A stretch of 64,000 nt of DNA, taken from positions 186,001 through 250,000 of the forward strand of contig NZ_SOPW01000004.1 in the NCBI RefSeq assembly GCF_004402015.1, given 5' to 3'. The notes beneath the pieces were generated by a model. That model did not search any database, was not told where the DNA came from, and saw nothing but the letters and a program-made list of their open reading frames with translations. This DNA is from Filobacillus milosensis (GTDB taxonomy: Bacteria > Bacillota > Bacilli > Bacillales > Alkalibacillaceae). Shown piece after piece: positions 48,525-56,374 of the stretch (positions are counted from its first letter, which is position 1; each line of letters opens with the position of its first letter). Position numbers and translations under genes: made by a program.

Positions 48525-48914
48525 ATGACACAAAGATTTATAAAATTAGGTGAAGGTTATGGGGACATCTATGAATTATTAACCTTAGTTGAAGAAATGC
48601 CACATCGCGTGGAACGGTTGTTAGCTTTTCACACAATAAAAAACAACGAAGAACGTACATCAATTGCGGCAATATTTAAACCAACCCATAAAGGTAAATT
48701 TCAACCCATATATATTTGTTTAGAAGGCATACCCAAACCCAAAGAAGAATCAAGCAATGTTCGTTATGACGCTTTTAAAGAAGTGAGTGAAAAAAATAAT
48801 TTACCAATAATAGAAATGGTCGTTCCGCCTTCAGATACATACCATGAAGAGGAACTGTATTACCAGCAACTTATAGCCGTACTTAGATTAAACCACATCT
48901 TACCACCTGCTTAA
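48525..48914 (+). CDS. Small conserved-looking protein of unknown function
   Basis: A 129-residue soluble protein with no signal or membrane segment. It begins MTQRFIKLGEGYGDIYELLT and has a strong AGGAGG site. Mixed helix and strand pattern is expected. It resembles small uncharacterised proteins found beside ylbG in Bacillaceae, but I cannot name its family. It is convergent with ylbG and shares a terminator with it. Confidence 0.75.
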   Translation: MTQRFIKLGEGYGDIYELLTLVEEMPHRVERLLAFHTIKNNEERTSIAAIFKPTHKGKFQPIYICLEGIPKPKEESSNVRYDAFKEVSEKNNLPIIEMVVPPSDTYHEEELYYQQLIAVLRLNHILPPA

Positions 48915-48920
48915 AGGTAT

Positions 48921-48953
48921 AAAAAAGCTGAAGCATTTCGCTTCAGCTTTTTA
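48921..48953. terminator. Bidirectional terminator of the small plus-strand gene and ylbG
   Basis: Arms AAAAAGCTGAAGC and GCTTCAGCTTTTT flank the loop ATTTC. The ylbG stop codon lies at its edge. Confidence 0.9.
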
Positions 48954-49238
48954 AAATACCGTTCTTATTTCTTCTTCATACTCTTCTTTAACAGGCTCAT
49001 GTTTATCTTTCTTTTGATAAACTGTATCAACATATGGTTTATAAGAGTAATCCACTTTCTTAACAAAGTTTAATCGTTGAATTTGTTCAATAACATCTTC
49101 AACTTGATCTTGATCCACATATAGTAATAAGTATTTTTGCTTTCTTGATGAATAGATCATATGACCGTAACGTCTTAACCTTTTAGCATACTTATGATGT
49201 TTAATCCATACTACAAGTCCTTGTCGTTTTACTATCAT
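48951..49238 (-). CDS. ylbG: DUF2129-family protein YlbG
   Basis: A 95-residue protein with IVKRQGLVVWIKHHKYAKRL at the start and YSSRKQKYLLLYVDQDQVED following, a pattern typical of YlbG. Its function is unknown. It lies 26 bases after ricF. The tail KKDKHEPVKEEYEEEIRTVF is charged. Confidence 0.88.
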   Translation of the reverse strand: MIVKRQGLVVWIKHHKYAKRLRRYGHMIYSSRKQKYLLLYVDQDQVEDVIEQIQRLNFVKKVDYSYKPYVDTVYQKKDKHEPVKEEYEEEIRTVF

Positions 49239-49264
49239 ATATAAACCTCATTTCTTACTGATGT

Positions 49265-49708
49265 CTAAGAAGCGCAGCCACATGATCCACCGCTTCCACA
49301 CCCGCATCCTGAACCAGTATCTTTAAGTGCTATCCCATCTCGAGGTGCTTTAATGTTTGGACTGATTGAATTCGCAATAATTACAGAAACATCATCTAAC
49401 AATCCTTGTAATTGCGTTTCAGATTGTTTGTAAATTGCTACTGAATCGTGCATGTCTAAATCACGTTTAAGCGTTCTAATTTCTTTCATGATTTTACTAT
49501 AATCTGGATGATAACGACCGAATCGTTGAACATCATCATAATCTTCTTTCATATTTGTAAAATCATTTATTAATTGTTGAGCCTTAGGGTCTTTGTAAAG
49601 CTCATTTTTGCGTTGTTCATATATATTAAAGTCTTCTGACTGCTTAATCATTTTTCCTAATCTTTCAGCATGCTCTAAAGCCTCAATGACTTCTAAATTA
49701 GCGAGCAT
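49265..49708 (-). CDS. ricF: RicF (YlbF), Fe-S regulator of RNA processing
   Basis: A 147-residue protein. In B. subtilis RicA, RicF and RicT form a complex that carries two [4Fe-4S] clusters and helps RNase Y mature mRNAs and control sporulation and competence. The helical YlbF/YmcA domain covers residues 1-115. The tail GSGCGCGSGGSCGCAS supplies four cysteines for cluster binding. Its partners ricA and ricT are outside this window. Confidence 0.93.
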   Translation of the reverse strand: MLANLEVIEALEHAERLGKMIKQSEDFNIYEQRKNELYKDPKAQQLINDFTNMKEDYDDVQRFGRYHPDYSKIMKEIRTLKRDLDMHDSVAIYKQSETQLQGLLDDVSVIIANSISPNIKAPRDGIALKDTGSGCGCGSGGSCGCAS

Positions 49709-49772
49709 AACCTCACCTCCGTATCCCTATCTTATCAAATTTAAGACAAGAATACTACCTGAGACTTATATG

Positions 49773-50144
49773 TTAAAAGAATCGCTTTCTTTGGTTATAC
49801 TGATGATAAGGGTTTGAATGATTTGACTTTTTTAGAAAGCCTTGAACTTGATCAATTGTTTTTGATAAATTATTAACTTGCTTTTCAAGTTGGTCAATAT
49901 CAACTTTTGATAACATATCAAATAAACTTGAAAACTTATTCATATAATCATTGTGTGACGCACTTTGCTTTTCATTGATTTCGTACTGGTCCCATATTGG
50001 ATCTTGTTCGCCAGAAGTATGCCATTTATCAAATAATTCCTGCCATGAATAACGACCGCGTCTAACGTCATCAATGATTCCATGTCGACTTTCAACAAAC
50101 TGTTTAAACTCTCTAACCTCATCTGGTAAAGGAGATTGATTCAT
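49773..50144 (-). CDS. ylbD: YlbD-family protein, putative spore coat protein
   Basis: A 123-residue protein that begins MNQSPLPDEVREFKQFVESR and continues RGRYSWQELFDKWHTSGEQD, the signature of the YlbD family. The rest is predicted coiled coil (QLEKQVNNLSKTIDQVQGFL) and a basic tail. B. subtilis YlbD is described as a possible coat protein; direct function is unknown. ylbE, which lies between ylbD and ylbF in B. subtilis, is absent. Confidence 0.87.
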   Translation of the reverse strand: MNQSPLPDEVREFKQFVESRHGIIDDVRRGRYSWQELFDKWHTSGEQDPIWDQYEINEKQSASHNDYMNKFSSLFDMLSKVDIDQLEKQVNNLSKTIDQVQGFLKKSNHSNPYHQYNQRKRFF

Positions 50145-50277
50145 TATAAATTCACACCTTTCAAATTAGACTTATAATATTATAATTTGGATTAAATAAA
50201 AATGTTCTTCAATATGAGTGAACTTATGAATAATTTGAAGAAATTGTTACACATTATCGATATTTGCTTAGAAATAA

Positions 50278-50306
50278 TTGATAATTTAACGGTTTCATAA
50301 TATGAT
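50278..50306 (+). promoter_or_regulatory. Sigma-A promoter of ylbA
   Basis: TTGATA (50278-50283) and TATGAT (50301-50306) are separated by 17 bases, about 33 bases before the ylbA ATG. Confidence 0.75.
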
Positions 50307-50339
50307 AAATTTAATGAAACTTATGTAGAGGTGAAAAAA

Positions 50340-50717
50340 ATGAAATTAGAACACACTGAGATTCAAGACACTGTACTAGATTTACAACCACTAACATATA
50401 TCATGGAAAGAAATGGATTTGTTTTAGCTGGACAGTGGGATTACGAGCGTGTCACATATGATTTGAAAATTAATGCACCTGAGAAAAATATTACTTACTA
50501 TTTACGCGTAAGTGGATATGCTCAAGAAGGTGACGTCGATTCTGGTAAAGCTGTTATTAAATTATTAACACCACTACTAGGTGTTCACCACTATCCTCAC
50601 GGCGTAGAGTATGGTGAAGAACAAGATATCCCGAATAACATTCAGGAAAAAGCGAGACGTGTACTTAAAAACGTAGATGAACAACTTAAGCAATTCCAAT
50701 CTGAAGAAGCTAATTAA
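50340..50717 (+). CDS. ylbA: YugN-family protein YlbA
   Basis: A 125-residue soluble protein with ERNGFVLAGQWDYERVTYDL near residue 22 and LLTPLLGVHHYPHGVEYGEE near residue 78, both typical of the YugN-like family. Function is unknown. The ATG at 50340 follows AGAGGTG. It has its own promoter and a strong terminator, so it is probably monocistronic. Confidence 0.88.
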   Translation: MKLEHTEIQDTVLDLQPLTYIMERNGFVLAGQWDYERVTYDLKINAPEKNITYYLRVSGYAQEGDVDSGKAVIKLLTPLLGVHHYPHGVEYGEEQDIPNNIQEKARRVLKNVDEQLKQFQSEEAN

Positions 50718-50727
50718 TAGTAAACAA

Positions 50728-50761
50728 AAACGTGAACTCAACTTATTGAGTTCACGTTTCA
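50728..50761 (+). terminator. Terminator after ylbA
   Basis: A perfect 14-pair stem of AAACGTGAACTCAA and TTGAGTTCACGTTT with loop CTTA, followed by a short T-rich end CATT. Confidence 0.88.
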
Positions 50762-50809
50762 TTCCATACATACCTATTACGTTAAGTATGAAAGGGGACT
50801 AGAATTCAA

Positions 50810-51868
50810 TTGTTCAAAAATATAACCAAGCGCCATTGGACGATTGCGCTTTATCTTGTACTGTTATTAGTCATTGCCTACTTTATCTTACCTATTTCAG
50901 TCCCGCTTATTTTAGCTTTTCTAACAGCTTTGTTTCTAAACCCGTTAATCCGGTTGTGTACCAGGCGGTTTCGCGTTTCAAGAAAAATAGCTGTAACGAT
51001 TGTATTCCTGGTTTTTATTCTTATTTTAGCCACAATTGGTACATATACAACGACAAAAGTTGTTGGCCAAGTCATAAAAATTACAGAGAATATTCCATCA
51101 TACATAACTGATGTTGAATCAGAACTTGGTGAGTTAAGAACTGATTTCGATGCCTATACTGAAGAATGGCCGGTTGATTTTGTAAATACTATAGAAAAGG
51201 AAGTAACAAAAAATCTTGCAGGATACGGCCGTCAACTTAGAGAATATAATTATGTCGAAAACATTACTCAAATTTTCATGAAAGTTCCCGACTTTCTAAT
51301 CAATTTTCTAGTTTATCTGATTGCTTTATTTTTATTTATGCTAGATTTACCTAACCTTCGAAACAAATTTTATGGCATGATGACTGACAATACTCAAGAG
51401 AAATTCAAATTTATGAATGCGAGACTCTCTTATGTTTTATTAGGGTTCTTGAAAGCTCAATTTCTAGTTAGTTTGATTATTTTCACAGTATCTTTAATAG
51501 GTTTATTACTTATTACGCCTGAAGTTGCTCTAATCATGTCAATTATCATTTGGCTCGTTGATTTAATACCGATTATCGGTTCGATCATTATTCTAGGGCC
51601 ATGGGCATTATATATGTTCTTTACGGGCGATATCGTATTAGGGACAAAGCTATCTGTATTAGCCATCATCTTATTGACGATTCGTCGTACCATTGAACCT
51701 AAAGTTATGGGGCATCACATTGGGTTACAACCCCTCCCTACATTAATTGGAATGTTTTTAGGTCTCCAATTAATTGGGTTTTTAGGATTTTTCTTAGGTC
51801 CATTAGTCGTTATCTTGTTTAACAGTGCTAAAGAAGCAGGAATTATTAAATGGAGCTTAAAAATATAA
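50810..51868 (+). CDS. AI-2E family permease, YtvI-like
   Basis: A 352-residue membrane protein with about eight helices of the AI-2E transporter family. The segment IEPKVMGHHIGLQPLPTLIG near residue 299 and the final glycine-rich helices are typical. It resembles the sporulation protein YtvI more than other members, but this is uncertain. The only usable start is TTG at 50810, after AAAGGGG with a longer than usual gap of 12 bases. No substrate can be named. Confidence 0.82.
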   Translation: MFKNITKRHWTIALYLVLLLVIAYFILPISVPLILAFLTALFLNPLIRLCTRRFRVSRKIAVTIVFLVFILILATIGTYTTTKVVGQVIKITENIPSYITDVESELGELRTDFDAYTEEWPVDFVNTIEKEVTKNLAGYGRQLREYNYVENITQIFMKVPDFLINFLVYLIALFLFMLDLPNLRNKFYGMMTDNTQEKFKFMNARLSYVLLGFLKAQFLVSLIIFTVSLIGLLLITPEVALIMSIIIWLVDLIPIIGSIIILGPWALYMFFTGDIVLGTKLSVLAIILLTIRRTIEPKVMGHHIGLQPLPTLIGMFLGLQLIGFLGFFLGPLVVILFNSAKEAGIIKWSLKI

Positions 51869-51869
51869 A

Positions 51870-51898
51870 AGCGTTCTGACATAATGTCAGAACGCTAT
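51870..51898. terminator. Bidirectional terminator between the ytvI-like gene and ctaM
   Basis: Arms AGCGTTCTGACAT and ATGTCAGAACGCT, with almost no loop, lie between the convergent genes, with A/T-rich flanks on both sides. Confidence 0.8.
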
Positions 51899-51901
51899 TA
51901 T

Positions 51902-52360
51902 TTATCCAAAAATAGCTTTAAATAAATTTGTACCATGTTCACCATCATAAATAATATAGAGAAGTAAATAAACCATAACTCCTGTGATTGCTGTAAAGAA
52001 CCATATAATACTAGTAATTGGACCAATCTTACGGTGCTTACTAATATTTCGTTTAAAAGCAAGTGTCAACGTTACAATCCCAAAAATTCCTCCAGTTGTA
52101 GCGAGAATAATATGAAAGATTAAAAAGATTGTATAAAAAATCTTCATATCTTCTGGCCCACCAAAACTCGTATTACCTATAAAAATGGTTCTGGACATAT
52201 ACAAAATAAAGAATGTTAGTGCAAATATAGCACCAGTAATCATCACATATTTATGTTGTTTACGCTTATTTTTGGCGATTAGCACCCATCCAATCGCTAT
52301 AAATATTGCGCTTAGAACAATAAAAGCTGTGCTAATAGTTGGTAAGAACGGAATATTCAA
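51902..52360 (-). CDS. ctaM: Cytochrome oxidase assembly protein CtaM (DUF420)
   Basis: A 152-residue protein with four membrane helices. GNTSFGGPEDMKIFYTIFLI and FHIILATTGGIFGIVTL contain the conserved histidine-bearing DUF420 region. In staphylococci CtaM is needed for heme-copper oxidase function. It starts with TTG at 52360 after AGAGGT; no in-frame ATG is available. It follows ctaG closely, supporting an assembly role. Confidence 0.88.
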   Translation of the reverse strand: MNIPFLPTISTAFIVLSAIFIAIGWVLIAKNKRKQHKYVMITGAIFALTFFILYMSRTIFIGNTSFGGPEDMKIFYTIFLIFHIILATTGGIFGIVTLTLAFKRNISKHRKIGPITSIIWFFTAITGVMVYLLLYIIYDGEHGTNLFKAIFG

Positions 52361-52366
52361 TATTCA

Positions 52367-53281
52367 TCAACCTCTTTCATAATTAGGCGTTAAATTTTGC
52401 TGTGTTGGTAATGGGTCTGTTCCACGATTCTCTTTGTTGTACCAGTTATAAAATACGTGAGCTAACACTCCACCATAAATTAACTCTTGTAATACTTTCA
52501 TAATGATCCCCGCTGCCTGCTGATCATAGACTAACGGTATCTTTAAGAACAGTTGCGGACCGCCAAGATTCATCCCTTGTAACACATCAGCAGGAACACA
52601 AAGTGACATAGCTGCCATGAATGCATCTGGTTCTGAATATGTCGCATATAATGGTGTATCCGCAAAGATAATTAATGCGCAAGCGGGTGTAATTAACATC
52701 CCATTAGCGAATATATAAATAATCTTATATAATGGCTTAATATATTCTTGTTCTTCTAATGGTGTAATCAATGGCCACCACATACAAAATGCCGCAAACA
52801 AAATAAATAGTGTGATTGACCAATGCACAAGATTATCTGTTTTTGAGAAATCAAGTATGGCAGGTAAGTGATATAAAGAGAATGTTGCATTAAAGAAAAT
52901 AATAGCTATTAAAGGTTTAGTTAATATATTTAATACATGACGAAAACCTCTAAGATTAAATATTTTTCTCCACCATTCTTTAGGAAGCCCTTTTATTAAT
53001 AAGATAGGAACGACCAGGTAGAATATGGCCATCTGCACCATATGTGCCATCAATACGATGTGAGACATTAAATATATTGGTGAACCCTTAACAATATAAA
53101 ATAATATTAAAGCTGAATACACATATATTTGTTGTCTTCTTGTTGGGGCTACTGTTAAGCCAGATTTATGTTTAAATGGACCTGTAAATAAATAATATAG
53201 CAATCCTAGAATGATTGTTATAATTATTATTTCAGGGCTCCATAAAGCTTCAAAACCGAATATTTGGATTTTATCCCACAT
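52367..53281 (-). CDS. ctaG: Cytochrome c oxidase assembly factor CtaG
   Basis: A 304-residue membrane protein with about seven helices of the CtaG_Bac family. HIVLMAHMVQMAIFYLVVPI near residue 80 and MWWPLITPLEEQEYIKPLYK near residue 164 are typical. It is needed for active caa3 oxidase in B. subtilis. The ATG at 53281 follows GAGGTG six bases upstream; a GTG three codons earlier is possible. It is separated from ctaF by an ECF sigma pair. Confidence 0.92.
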   Translation of the reverse strand: MWDKIQIFGFEALWSPEIIIITIILGLLYYLFTGPFKHKSGLTVAPTRRQQIYVYSALILFYIVKGSPIYLMSHIVLMAHMVQMAIFYLVVPILLIKGLPKEWWRKIFNLRGFRHVLNILTKPLIAIIFFNATFSLYHLPAILDFSKTDNLVHWSITLFILFAAFCMWWPLITPLEEQEYIKPLYKIIYIFANGMLITPACALIIFADTPLYATYSEPDAFMAAMSLCVPADVLQGMNLGGPQLFLKIPLVYDQQAAGIIMKVLQELIYGGVLAHVFYNWYNKENRGTDPLPTQQNLTPNYERG

Positions 53282-53432
53282 GTTTATCACCTCGAAGGTA
53301 CTCTTCTTTCAACCATAAGTATACATGATTATGCCTATGAACTCGACCATTTCAAACATCGTTAATAAAATTGTTGAAATTAAGAAAGTTAGCGAACGGA
53401 CTGAGATATTTGAAAGACGACTAGACAAACAA

Positions 53433-53461
53433 AAACTGCACGTTCGATTAGAACGTACAGC
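53433..53461 (-). terminator. Terminator after the anti-sigma gene
   Basis: Arms CTGTACGTTC and GAACGTGCAG on the minus strand, loop TAATC with one mismatch in the stem, followed by TTTTTG. Confidence 0.8.
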
Positions 53462-53470
53462 AAACTAAAA

Positions 53471-54766
53471 TTATTTAATACGAATTCTCACATCTTCTTC
53501 AATCCAGTGAGGATAAGATGAGAGCTCTGCTTTGATAATCCCATCTACTTTACCAACAACGTACTTAAATGTATCTATCTTATTCTGATCATCACTCATG
53601 TGTGAAGAACTGTTATTATCGAGTTCGTTTCCATCCTCATCATAAAATTTAGTGAAAGGACTACTGTAATATTCGTCTATTTTGTCCATACTTAAACTGA
53701 TACTTCCGTGACCATCATACTCAAAATCATAAAATTTATTATACGGATCAAAGAGTATTTTTTCATTATTCACGTCAAACTTCATATAACCTTCACCTTT
53801 AGGAACTGCTTGGGCTTTAGAAAATTCCAGGTACAATTCTTGAGGTTTTTCAAAGTAATTGCTTTGTAAGTAATAAGTGACTAAACCTTCATCATTTGGA
53901 CCAGATTTAGTTGTACCATTCGTAATACCATTCCATACTTCACCTTTACCATCAACGAGTTTAAAATCATCAATGTTTAGAATCTTCATATTGTTGCCTT
54001 CAACATGTTGAATTTCAACAGAAGTTCTAATTGGGTTAATTGTAACTGAATTAACTATGATTTTCTGTCCCTCAATACTAACAGTTTTATTAATATCATA
54101 CGTAACTGGTTTAGCATTATTTTTCGTTTCAAACTCAATTGAGAATTCTTGATTGTGCTCGGATATATTTGCATTTAGAACGAATTTCTCTGATTTGATA
54201 GGCTCTGTAAAAAAGTACTCGATCGTACTACTATATTCTTTCCTTTCACTGTTGCCAGGGAAAGACATTCCTGATGAACCAATTGGGAGTTCTTCCCCTT
54301 GCTGAGTGGTTAACTCCACTTCATCAAGTTTTAGACCACTTACTGGATCTTCACTTTTCAAAGTATAAAAAATCACCATACCAAATTGATCTTTTACCAC
54401 GTCATCAATAGTTAGCTCAAAATTACCTTGACGTTCTGATACTCCAATATTTTCAGCGTACCCTTCTTCATAGGCTGATTGTAAGCCTTTATCTCTTGAA
54501 ACAAGGTCAGCTAATTCGCCTAAGCCAGAAACTTTAGATACCTGTTCAGAAAATGTACTTGAGAAATTCACTAGAGCTACAAAACTAAACAGTAGAATGG
54601 CTGCTGCAGTTAATGCTGACATAAAAAAAGGTTTCCATCTAGAAGGTCGACCTTTTGCTTTACTAAATCCACTTTCAATAGCGTGATCAATTTCATCTAA
54701 ATCGATATCCAAATTATTATAATTCTCTTTCCAATTTTCCAACTCTCTATTAACTGAGTCCTTCAT
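53471..54766 (-). CDS. DUF4179-type anti-sigma factor, membrane-anchored
   Basis: A 431-residue protein with a cytosolic acidic N-terminus (residues 1-47), one membrane helix (FFMSALTAAAILLFSFVAL) and a large outer part with two DUF4179/DUF5643-like beta domains. This layout is typical of anti-sigma factors for ECF sigma factors in Bacillaceae. The ATG at 54766 follows GGAGG nine bases away and overlaps the sigma gene by 17 bases. The signal it senses is unknown. Confidence 0.83.
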   Translation of the reverse strand: MKDSVNRELENWKENYNNLDIDLDEIDHAIESGFSKAKGRPSRWKPFFMSALTAAAILLFSFVALVNFSSTFSEQVSKVSGLGELADLVSRDKGLQSAYEEGYAENIGVSERQGNFELTIDDVVKDQFGMVIFYTLKSEDPVSGLKLDEVELTTQQGEELPIGSSGMSFPGNSERKEYSSTIEYFFTEPIKSEKFVLNANISEHNQEFSIEFETKNNAKPVTYDINKTVSIEGQKIIVNSVTINPIRTSVEIQHVEGNNMKILNIDDFKLVDGKGEVWNGITNGTTKSGPNDEGLVTYYLQSNYFEKPQELYLEFSKAQAVPKGEGYMKFDVNNEKILFDPYNKFYDFEYDGHGSISLSMDKIDEYYSSPFTKFYDEDGNELDNNSSSHMSDDQNKIDTFKYVVGKVDGIIKAELSSYPHWIEEDVRIRIK

Positions 54767-55277
54767 TCCAGCCACCCTCCTTATAACTGCCTAAATCTTG
54801 TTTCAGTTTTTTTAAAGCGAAGTGAATTCTTGTTTTAAGTGTGCCTTCTGGAATCTTCAAATGATGAGATAACTCCTCGTAAGTGTAACCGTGAAAATAT
54901 TTCAAATATATAAGTTCTTGTTCATTAGAATTTAATTTACTAATCGCATCACTTAACCACAACTGATGAAAGTTATCATTAGTTGTCAGTTGCTGCTCTT
55001 GATTAATAAATGGATGCATTCGCTTTTGTTTTTTTAAAATGTCTTGGCAATAATTAATCATGATTCTAATTAACCAAGTTTTTAAGTACTCAGGTTGTTT
55101 TAACTGTTTCCTTTTCTTATAGGCTCTATATGTTACTTCTTGAATAGCTTCTAGAGCTTCATCTTTATTTTTTAAAAAAGCCAACGCCGTTTTATATAGA
55201 TCCAGCCGATACAGTTTCATAAATTCCAAAAATGTATCGTCATCATTTTGAATTTTTTTAATATCAAAAGAATCCAC
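54750..55277 (-). CDS. ECF RNA polymerase sigma factor
   Basis: A 175-residue sigma-70 family protein with region 2 (DLYKTALAFLKNKDEALEAI, YLKTWLIRIMINYCQDILKK) and region 4 (NSNEQELIYLKYFHGYTYEE, HLKIPEGTLKTRIHFALKKL). It resembles the SigV/YlaC-type group. I chose the GTG at 55277, which has AGGAGGGG at good distance; the longer frame to 55439 runs over the ctaF terminator. It is followed at once by its anti-sigma gene. Sits between ctaF and ctaG, which are adjacent in B. subtilis. Confidence 0.9.
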   Translation of the reverse strand: MDSFDIKKIQNDDDTFLEFMKLYRLDLYKTALAFLKNKDEALEAIQEVTYRAYKKRKQLKQPEYLKTWLIRIMINYCQDILKKQKRMHPFINQEQQLTTNDNFHQLWLSDAISKLNSNEQELIYLKYFHGYTYEELSHHLKIPEGTLKTRIHFALKKLKQDLGSYKEGGWNEGLS

Positions 55278-55382
55278 CTTACCCCCTCCTTTATTTCTCT
55301 TTCTATACATTAGACTATGTAGTTGGGAAATCGTTTTAATAAATTTTATTTTTTTATGATTTACTGCTAAAATACCTAAAAC

Positions 55383-55419
55383 AAAAAACAGGTGTAAGTT
55401 AATAAACTCACACCTGTTA
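55383..55419 (-). terminator. Terminator after ctaF
   Basis: Arms AACAGGTGTGAGTT and AACTTACACCTGTT on the minus strand, loop TATT, followed by TTTTTG. It ends the ctaBCDEF transcript before the sigma factor gene. Confidence 0.9.
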
Positions 55420-55429
55420 ATCATAATTT

Positions 55430-55750
55430 TTACCACCAAACAATTGTTGCTAATGCAAGAACTGTTAAAAGAGCTGCAAAAATACCTGAATAAATCATTA
55501 ATGCAGGCATTTCATGACCTTCTTGGTTCATGTGCATGAAATAATACAACTGAAATAACACTTGAACGGCAGCTAATACTAATATAATTGGAATTGTAAA
55601 CAATGCACTAACTTCTGCAATAACTAATCCAAATGCAATTAGCGTAAACGCGATCATCATTGCAAATGTTAGAATATGATGTTTCATTTCCTCTTTATGC
55701 TTTTTTCTATAATATAGCTGTTTTTCGTTGGAATTGGTGTTATCCGCCAT
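55430..55750 (-). CDS. ctaF: Cytochrome caa3 oxidase subunit IV
   Basis: A 106-residue protein with three membrane helices. FQLYYFMHMNQEGHEMPALM is typical of the subunit IV (COX4_pro) family. The charged N-terminus faces the cytosol. It lies three bases after ctaE and is the last gene of the oxidase operon. Confidence 0.93.
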   Translation of the reverse strand: MADNTNSNEKQLYYRKKHKEEMKHHILTFAMMIAFTLIAFGLVIAEVSALFTIPIILVLAAVQVLFQLYYFMHMNQEGHEMPALMIYSGIFAALLTVLALATIVWW

Positions 55751-55753
55751 ATT

Positions 55754-56374
55754 TTAGCCCACCTTTCCCATTAGATATACAACTGTGAAGATAAATACCC
55801 AAACAACATCAATGAAGTGCCAGTATAAACTAGCGATATAGAACTTCGGTGCATTGTAAAGGTTAATACCACGTTTAGCATTTCTAATCATTAATGAAAT
55901 GATCCAAGCTAAACCAAATGCTACGTGCCCTCCGTGGAAACCAACTAATGTGTAGAAAGCAGAAGAGAACGCTGATGTTGTATATCCAAAGTGATATCCA
56001 TGAACATAGTGATAAAACTCATAAATCTCAAACCCTAAGAAAGTAAAACCAAGTGCAACTGTAATTCCTAACCAAAGTTGCATTTTCTTAAAGTCACCGT
56101 TCTTCATATGATACATTGCATAAACACTTGTCAATGAACTTGTTAAAAGAACAATTGTCATTATAAACACAAGCTCAAGTCCAAATATTTCACTTGCAGT
56201 TGGACCTTCAGCAGGTGAATTCCTTAATGCTAAATACGTACCGAATAAACTTGCGAATAATACAGTTTCTCCCCCAAGGAAAAACCAGAAACCCATAAAT
56301 TTATTACGACCTTCAAGGGAGGCTCTCTCAGGGTTTTGTGGCAAGTTATCTGACTTTAACATATCATCAGCCAT
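55754..56374 (-). CDS. ctaE: Cytochrome caa3 oxidase subunit III
   Basis: A 206-residue protein with five membrane helices. NKFMGFWFFLGGETVLFASL and ALGFTFLGFEIYEFYHYVHG are subunit III segments, and YWHFIDVVWVFIFTVVYLMG ends the protein. The ATG at 56374 overlaps the ctaD stop by 8 bases; seven extra residues upstream are not supported by a site. Confidence 0.95.
   Translation of the reverse strand: MADDMLKSDNLPQNPERASLEGRNKFMGFWFFLGGETVLFASLFGTYLALRNSPAEGPTASEIFGLELVFIMTIVLLTSSLTSVYAMYHMKNGDFKKMQLWLGITVALGFTFLGFEIYEFYHYVHGYHFGYTTSAFSSAFYTLVGFHGGHVAFGLAWIISLMIRNAKRGINLYNAPKFYIASLYWHFIDVVWVFIFTVVYLMGKVG

Noticed and set aside
55278-55382. Self-regulated ECF promoter ahead of the sigma factor gene
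   Set aside because: A CCCAACT piece is present, but there is no convincing -10 partner.
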